Positions 23,971 through 27,678 of a stretch of 27,678 nt of DNA are shown in pieces. The translations under genes and the position numbers were made by a program. How positions within the stretch are numbered: position 1 is the stretch's first letter; every line of letters starts with the position of its first letter. Below the pieces are notes generated by a model. It did not search any database. It was not told the origin of the DNA and saw nothing but the letters and a program-made list of their open reading frames with translations. This DNA is from DASYZQ01 sp035946175 (GTDB lineage Bacteria > Patescibacteriota > Saccharimonadia > Saccharimonadales > UBA4665), in the NCBI GenBank assembly GCA_035946175.1, contig DASYZQ010000013.1, positions 1 to 27,678 of the forward strand, read 5' to 3'.

Positions 23971-24140
23971 TCGGTAGAATGGGCTAAATTGGGTGTTCGG
24001 GAAGCCTGGATACGCCAAACACAAAACTTTGGGAGATAACGAACACATTAGGACCCGCTTTGGGGCTACGCCCTATAAAACGTGCATTAAGACAGCCAAG
24101 TGGGAACCGACACATAACCACCCAGCCGTTGCAAAAAGAC

Positions 24141-24169
24141 TTGACCAACCCCCAACCATCATAAATACT
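24141..24169 (+). promoter_or_regulatory. Promoter of the unknown gene pair
   Basis: TTGACC (24141-24146), 17 bases, AATACT (24164-24169), six bases, ATG 24176. The spacing is the same as for brnT and for the gene at 26434. Confidence 0.4.
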
Positions 24170-24175
24170 ACTAAT

Positions 24176-24484
24176 ATGAATGCTGAATGGATATTTGAAA
24201 TCTGGACAAGCGGAGATTTTGACGAAACCCTAACGCTCGCTACCAATAGTGGCGTACAAAACCAGGTAGAAACGTACCTCACCAAAAAAGATAGTGGCGA
24301 CTATGCGCATGCCTATATTGCCGAGGTTTGTACTGAAGATGGAGATCAAGTCCTCTGTGGCCTTAATGATGAAAATACTGCTCCTTCCGTAGCTTTCGTT
24401 GGGCCAGGAACAATTAATGTGACCGTCGGTCTAAGAACAACCGGCGGCAATCACCGATCGGCAGGCATGATATGCACGATATGA
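24176..24484 (+). CDS. Unknown protein, first gene of a two-gene operon
   Basis: A 102-residue protein beginning MNAEWIFEIWTSGDFDETL, not recognised. It is acidic to neutral, has Cys residues in EVCTEDGDQVLCGL and near the end (GMICTI), and alternates hydrophobic residues as a beta-rich domain would (PSVAFVGPGTINVTVGLR). No signal peptide or membrane helix. The frame stays open back to a GTG at 23993, but that stretch has no promoter or Shine-Dalgarno and overlaps nothing known, while a promoter stands exactly before ATG 24176. The next gene overlaps the stop (ATGA at 24481), so the two products are probably made together and may interact. Confidence 0.55.
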   Translation: MNAEWIFEIWTSGDFDETLTLATNSGVQNQVETYLTKKDSGDYAHAYIAEVCTEDGDQVLCGLNDENTAPSVAFVGPGTINVTVGLRTTGGNHRSAGMICTI

Positions 24485-24744
24485 TTAGTCACGCTGACAA
24501 GACTAAGAAATTCAAGGTACGAACCTTCTTGGTCTATGATCGTAGTTCTGGCAAGATTGTCCACCGTCACCGTCAGGTTGAAGAGGCAAAGGCAGATACT
24601 TCTAAAGAACGCCTCATACAATTCGTTCGGCCAGCGCTGAAAACTGCAACCCTGGACGTCTTAGAGATTGAGGAAAGCGCTATGCAACCAGACAAGCAGT
24701 ATCGTGTAAATAGTAGTGGCACTTTGGAAGAAGCGACCAAATAG
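24481..24744 (+). CDS. Unknown small protein, second gene of the operon
   Basis: An 87-residue protein starting MISHADKTKKFKVRTFLVYD. The ATG at 24481 overlaps the previous stop by four bases, a coupling signal; another ATG at 24472 would overlap by 13. It is charged, with a predicted strand (VRTFLVYD), a basic stretch (GKIVHRHRQVEEAK), a helix around ERLIQFVRPAL and an acidic VLEIEESAM. No domain is recognised. A tightly coupled pair of small genes in an accessory region has the shape of a toxin-antitoxin or immunity pair, but no family evidence supports that. Composition looks coding throughout. Confidence 0.6.
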   Translation: MISHADKTKKFKVRTFLVYDRSSGKIVHRHRQVEEAKADTSKERLIQFVRPALKTATLDVLEIEESAMQPDKQYRVNSSGTLEEATK

Positions 24745-24768
24745 AGTGAAATTATCTATCCTGAGTTA

Positions 24769-24780
24769 GTTTATATAAAC
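24769..24780. repeat. 12-base palindrome before the peptidase gene
   Basis: GTTTATATAAAC is a perfect palindrome with a TATA core, 20 bases upstream of the peptidase start. It could be a -10 region or a small operator. Confidence 0.3.
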
Positions 24781-24800
24781 AGTAAGACGTGGGGGTGGGA

Positions 24801-26015
24801 ATGAGAATCACAGCGATCACTAGTCTGCGAGTAGCGAGAGCTGGCTTGGGTGTTAGCGTGGGGCTATTGGGTATCGGCCTTTTCAGTCCTGCATCGCCAA
24901 TTTATGCTCAATCCTCCAACCTAACGTCTATAGCAACTAGCCAATCGTGTCTGCAGCCACCCAAAGGGGTTGATCTGAGTAAGCTTCCGGACCAAACGCT
25001 AGAGAGGTATGGATTACCAGTCGAAATCTTTCAAAGGATGAATCCAGCAAGGAGGCAAGGGGCACTGCAGCACATGAAGTATCGTTCGTGCTCTTCGACA
25101 GTAAACAAAAGTAATCGATATACATCTAGCCTGCGCAGTGGTGTGATTAGGCCAAACTATCCAAACATGATGCCAAACACCAGCAACAACTGCCAGCCTC
25201 CATACAACCCCGGCGACAGTTGTTTGACTAATGGCGATCATGCCTGGGTTGGTATGTCGGCCATACAGCATGACTATACCGAGGCTGAGGGCTATTGGAC
25301 TCTCAACTGCGGCTCGTCACTTACATACTATAGTTCCGATTCGGACGCCTGGGTAGGTCTTGGACAAGGCGCCGATCAAGATACGCTAGCCGGTAACTTT
25401 CAGTCTAATCAAGCCCTTGTTCAGGCTGGCTTTCAAATGCAATTCAACAATAACGGCGGTTATTTCAGTACCCCGCTTTCGATCAGACCATGGTTGGAGG
25501 TTTGGTGGTATGGGCAGTCTGATCAAGATATAAACACGCATCTCATCTTCTTGGATAACTACTTCCCGCATGGCGTAAGTTGCGGTGACTATGTCGGGGT
25601 TAATGTTGTATCTACGCCAGGCGTTGCCCAAAGCAACGGTTTTCTCATAGAAGACTATACAACGGGTGACTACTACGCTACGAATCCCAATGATTCCACG
25701 CAATCTCCTGAAATAAACTGGCCCGTCGCTGGCTATTTTTCTAGCGCCGATTGGGTTGTCGAAAACAAAAATCAATCGCTCTTCGACTTCGACCGGCTAA
25801 CTTTTCAGGGTGCTTTTGCTTATGCTCAGGATGCTGTCTGCCCGCCTGTCGGTTCCTGTGGCAACGAACAGAACGGAGGAGTGTTTGGTGCGGCTGGCGA
25901 TTGGCCTCATGTATCATGGACCATAAATAATGCGAGTCAGCAAAATCTAGCGACGACTAGCTTAGATGCAGGCAACAGTTCTCGGTTTGACATTGACTGG
26001 CTAGGAGCGAATTAG
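24801..26015 (+). CDS. Secreted glutamic peptidase, G1 (eqolisin)-like
   Basis: Eqolisins are acid endopeptidases with a Gln/Glu catalytic pair. Counted from ATG 24801, the 404-residue protein has a signal peptide (cleavage likely after A36 in SPIYA-QS) and a propeptide-like part with PPKGVDLSKLPDQTLERYGLP (53-73), a pattern seen ahead of actinobacterial G1-like domains. The mature domain has WVGLGQG (184-190), LVQAG with Q208 as the putative catalytic Gln, EVWWYG (233-238), the GFLIEDYTTGDYY strand, and ADWVVE with E321, matching the catalytic Glu of AEWIVE. Eight cysteines could form disulfides outside the cell. GGGGGTGG is the Shine-Dalgarno; a GTG at 24789 is less likely. A role in digesting host or neighbour protein is inference. 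Confidence 0.75.
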   Translation: MRITAITSLRVARAGLGVSVGLLGIGLFSPASPIYAQSSNLTSIATSQSCLQPPKGVDLSKLPDQTLERYGLPVEIFQRMNPARRQGALQHMKYRSCSSTVNKSNRYTSSLRSGVIRPNYPNMMPNTSNNCQPPYNPGDSCLTNGDHAWVGMSAIQHDYTEAEGYWTLNCGSSLTYYSSDSDAWVGLGQGADQDTLAGNFQSNQALVQAGFQMQFNNNGGYFSTPLSIRPWLEVWWYGQSDQDINTHLIFLDNYFPHGVSCGDYVGVNVVSTPGVAQSNGFLIEDYTTGDYYATNPNDSTQSPEINWPVAGYFSSADWVVENKNQSLFDFDRLTFQGAFAYAQDAVCPPVGSCGNEQNGGVFGAAGDWPHVSWTINNASQQNLATTSLDAGNSSRFDIDWLGAN

Positions 26016-26433
26016 AAGACATATTGCACGTGCTGTTGTTTCTTCAGCGAGGATAGCCCATAGAAAGAACGTTTTTTGTGGCAAATGAAAATTCGATCGG
26101 TCTTGTGGTGTTTCGACTTTAGCCCTAGGAATCGGTTGAATCGTGCCCTTGCTCTGCTGGTATATCCCGGATTATGCCGGTTCGCAGAATCCCAGGCATG
26201 GGAATAGACCAGGATGCTACGGATACAGATTAATCAAATCCGTCTCTCTAGTCCAGTCTGTTGCATTTACTACCAGAATACATGTTCTATCTGGTGGCCA
26301 ACTCTGGACGCCCCGCCGCCCCATGGCGACCAGGCAATTTGTCCGTCGCTGATCGAGCCAAGTTGCGCATTCGTCCATATCCAGGTAGAAAGCATGCCTT
26401 GATCGCAATACAGATTAGTGTCATAATAATGAT
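26016..26433. other. Gene-poor stretch, possibly decayed coding sequence
   Basis: These 418 bases hold only short frames on both strands, none with a recognisable product. Short natural-looking pieces occur in different frames (a 40-residue frame from ATG 26085, and 26282-26437), as in a decayed gene. No terminator is seen after the peptidase. The promoter at 26399-26427 is the only convincing site. Confidence 0.4.
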
Positions 26434-26437
26434 ATGA
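26282..26437 (+). CDS. Possible 51-residue basic peptide
   Basis: A short frame with SGRPAAPWRPGNLSVADRAK, then RPYPGRKHALIAIQIS, basic and followed by a hydrophobic end. It overlaps the start of the next gene by four bases (26434-26437, ATGA). No Shine-Dalgarno or homology is visible; it may be a remnant. Confidence 0.25.
   Translation: MFYLVANSGRPAAPWRPGNLSVADRAKLRIRPYPGRKHALIAIQISVIIMI
26399..26427 (+). promoter_or_regulatory. Promoter of the small membrane protein gene
   Basis: TTGATC (26399-26404), 17 bases, CATAAT (26422-26427), six bases, ATG 26434. No Shine-Dalgarno; leaderless geometry. Confidence 0.55.
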
Positions 26438-26778
26438 GACAACCTGTGGCTGAAGTTTCTGCTGGTCTAGCGCTAGCCGCTGCCGCAGTTAGTGGATTTT
26501 CCGCAGCAGGAAACCTTGTTCTTGCAAATCGTGCAAACGTAGCAGTTCATACCTATGTGGATAGAGGCAATCAAGATCTAAACCTGGCGATTAATCCCGA
26601 CAACAGCCACAAGCAAGTGGTACACGATGTTCGGGAAGCTAATCTAGCTTTCGCAGAAGCCTCGACGGGCGAATCTAGCGTTCAGACCCATAGTTGGGAA
26701 TGTGCTATATCGGGAATAGCAACTATTGCTTTTGCAGGAGGGGGCCTAGCCAATTATAGGCGCCGTCAGTTTTACTAA
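26434..26778 (+). CDS. Small membrane protein with two helices, unknown
   Basis: The 114-residue protein has an Ala-rich hydrophobic segment at about 8-32 and a second at about 88-106 (ECAISGIATIAFAGGGLA), ending in basic NYRRRQFY. The middle 55 residues are polar, with NLAINPDNSHKQVVHDVREANLAF. The basic end after helix 2 favours a cytoplasmic C-terminus, so both ends inside and the loop outside, or the reverse with a signal-like first helix. No family is recognised. The start at 26434 is supported by a complete promoter six bases upstream. It is a single gene with no partner in the same orientation nearby. Confidence 0.6.
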   Translation: MRQPVAEVSAGLALAAAAVSGFSAAGNLVLANRANVAVHTYVDRGNQDLNLAINPDNSHKQVVHDVREANLAFAEASTGESSVQTHSWECAISGIATIAFAGGGLANYRRRQFY

Positions 26779-26810
26779 ACCTCTATACTTAGATCAGCAC
26801 GTCGGTTAAT

Positions 26811-26858
26811 ATCAGCATCAATAACTTCTGTAAAAATTATATTGCTATATATCCACCT
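26811..26858. repeat. Imperfect direct repeat, copy B
   Basis: Diverged copy of 23882-23929, 2,929 bases away. Together the copies bracket the unknown pair, the peptidase and the membrane protein genes. Copy B lacks the tRNA-derived sequence. Confidence 0.55.
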
Positions 26859-26914
26859 CCCTGAAATGTTCGCCCACTTCTGGATTATCTCGCTTTTACA
26901 ACTATATTATCCTG

Positions 26915-26920
26915 TACAAT
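26915..26920 (+). promoter_or_regulatory. -10 box of the 2H phosphoesterase gene
   Basis: TACAAT, seven bases, then GTG 26928. TTTACA at 26895-26900 is too close (14 bases) to be a good -35. Confidence 0.35.
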
Positions 26921-26927
26921 ATGCACT

Positions 26928-27404
26928 GTGGCAAAACACCTCTATCTATTCACACTAGAAATAACACCAATGAAGTTAGGTGAGATATACGACGAGCTGC
27001 CACTGCACTGTACACTCATGTTCCGGTTCTGGTCAAAAACTATCCATAGATAAATTAGCTGACAGAGTAAGGCCGCTGTTTGATCAAACGTGCCCGATAA
27101 CGTTGATTGCAAAAGAGCGGCAATTCCTTGGGCCACAACAGGTAGCAGCTACTGTGCTTGAACCTACGACCAAACTCAAACGACTGCATATGCAGCTTCA
27201 TGAATTTCTAATGAATCAAACGTAGAATATACAGCTCCTCATTGGATAGGTAAGAACTATAAGCCGCACGTCACCGAAAGAGATAATGAACAATTGGCAA
27301 TCGGTAGTCAGCATTTCAGCAAGGCAGTCTACCTTATCGAAGTTGGAATTGCCCGGCAAGGACACAAACGAACCATTCGCACAAAATTCTCATTAAAGGG
27401 ATAA
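26928..27404 (+). pseudogene. 2H phosphoesterase (LigT-like), broken by two frameshifts
   Basis: 2H phosphoesterases act on cyclic phosphates or 2'-5' linkages in RNA. The gene is readable only by changing frame twice. Frame 1 from GTG 26928 gives AKHLYLFTLEITPMKL and the first motif HCTL (27006-27017), then hits a stop. After A5 at 27035-27039 the +1 frame gives KLSIDKLADRVRPLFD through LHMQLHEFL. Near TTT at about 27204-27206 reading returns to frame 1 for HWIGKNYKPHVTERD, with the second motif HVT, ending at TAA 27402. Restored, it has about 158 residues and both HxT/S motifs. Either a young pseudogene or two homopolymer base errors. Confidence 0.75.
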
Positions 27405-27498
27405 AGATTGGGCACCGATCGGCATTCTAGCTTTATGCCGGGCCATCGTAGCACATCATGGTTAGCAGAAAAATTATGGTCTCCCTGACATTTTCCTA

Positions 27499-27504
27499 TA
27501 TAAT
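27499..27504 (+). promoter_or_regulatory. -10 box before the tail-fibre-like gene
   Basis: Perfect TATAAT, no convincing -35 at 17 bases. It would give a leader of about 75 bases including GAGAGGGAG (27561-27569). The gap 27405-27584 shows nothing else. Confidence 0.4.
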
Positions 27505-27584
27505 ACCAACCATAAACATTAAGTCTTTTCTTGATATAGGAAACCATAACCAACTCACCGGAGAGGGAGCAATAAAGTTCATCC

Positions 27585-27678
27585 ATGTCCCGCCTGCCTA
27601 TCGTCGGTCAAGATAACGATATCTGGGGAACTATCCTCAATGACTTCCTTGAAGTTGCCCATAACCCTGATGGTACTC
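27585..27678 (+). CDS. Start of a tail-fibre/beta-helix-like surface protein (partial)
   Basis: Only 31 residues are in the window: MSRLPIVGQDNDIWGTILND and on through FLEVAHNPDGT. The pattern LPxxGxDxxxWGxxLNDFLxVxHNxDGT is a recurrent N-terminal cap of phage tail-fibre-like and beta-helix surface proteins, recalled by eye rather than searched. The gene runs off the right edge. GAGAGGGAG about 15 bases upstream is distant for a Shine-Dalgarno. If correct, the full protein is probably long, repetitive and displayed at the cell surface or on a phage-like particle. Confidence 0.6.
   Translation, partial: MSRLPIVGQDNDIWGTILNDFLEVAHNPDGT

Noticed and set aside
23993..24175. 60-residue N-terminal extension of the 24176 gene from GTG 23993
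   Set aside because: A complete promoter lies inside this stretch directly before ATG 24176, and no initiation signal precedes the GTG.
26143..26408. 60- to 69-residue overlapping frames on both strands
   Set aside because: Mutually overlapping, odd composition, no initiation signals; treated as decayed or non-coding sequence.
27329..27586. 85-residue minus-strand frame near the right edge
   Set aside because: Overlaps the second HxT motif of the 2H gene and the start of the tail-fibre-like gene; no domain.
1..27678. CRISPR array, rRNA genes or transposase
   Set aside because: No regularly spaced repeats, rRNA-like sequence or DDE/HUH transposase was seen on either strand.

Overview
The window is bacterial, uses the standard code (TGA is a stop at 21698-21700 and 24482-24484) and has roughly balanced GC. 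It most resembles Candidatus Saccharibacteria (TM7) or another Patescibacteria lineage. The reasons are compact housekeeping genes with few Shine-Dalgarno sites, a large M1 aminopeptidase, a class A penicillin-binding protein with a Thr/Asn-rich tail, and at the right edge a tail-fibre-like N-terminus common in that group. The lineage call is inference from protein character, not from a marker-gene comparison.

Bases 1-22258 are mostly housekeeping. On the minus strand lie a low-complexity acidic protein (105-1226) with a terminator behind it, an M1 aminopeptidase (2656-5241) and a class A PBP (13619-16537). On the plus strand lie rplS-rnhB, a TreT-like GT4 glycosyltransferase, nusA, clpC, radA and a membrane PIN-TRAM protein, then tyrS with a methyltransferase, then recG, a zinc phospholipase C-like protein and rsmD, ending at tRNA-Leu(UAG). 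Regulation is readable in places. clpC has a promoter whose -35 box sits inside a CIRCE-type HrcA operator. nusA has a promoter followed at once by an intrinsic terminator, which suggests attenuation.

Bases 22259-27678 are accessory. The 3' end of tRNA-Leu (22333-22378) is repeated at 23925-23970 with 43 of 46 bases identical, 28 of them in one unbroken block. The 1.6 kb between carries a BrnT/BrnA toxin-antitoxin pair and a NYN-domain nuclease but no integrase. It looks like a minimal tRNA-inserted addiction/defence islet that would be mobilised in trans. Beyond it are an unknown two-gene operon, a secreted glutamic (G1/eqolisin-type) peptidase, a small two-helix membrane protein, a frameshifted 2H phosphoesterase and the start of a tail-fibre-like gene. 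An imperfect repeat (23882-23929 and 26811-26858) brackets much of this stretch.

A recurrent theme is a -10 box 6-9 bases before the start codon (pepN, radA, recG, brnT, NYN gene, the genes at 24176, 26434 and 26928), which predicts leaderless or nearly leaderless mRNAs. Other points worth checking are a TyrRS whose HIGH motif reads AIGN, a phospholipase C-type zinc site in a protein without a signal peptide, an RsmD with APPY instead of DPPY, and reading-frame breaks at homopolymers in the PIN-TRAM and 2H genes.
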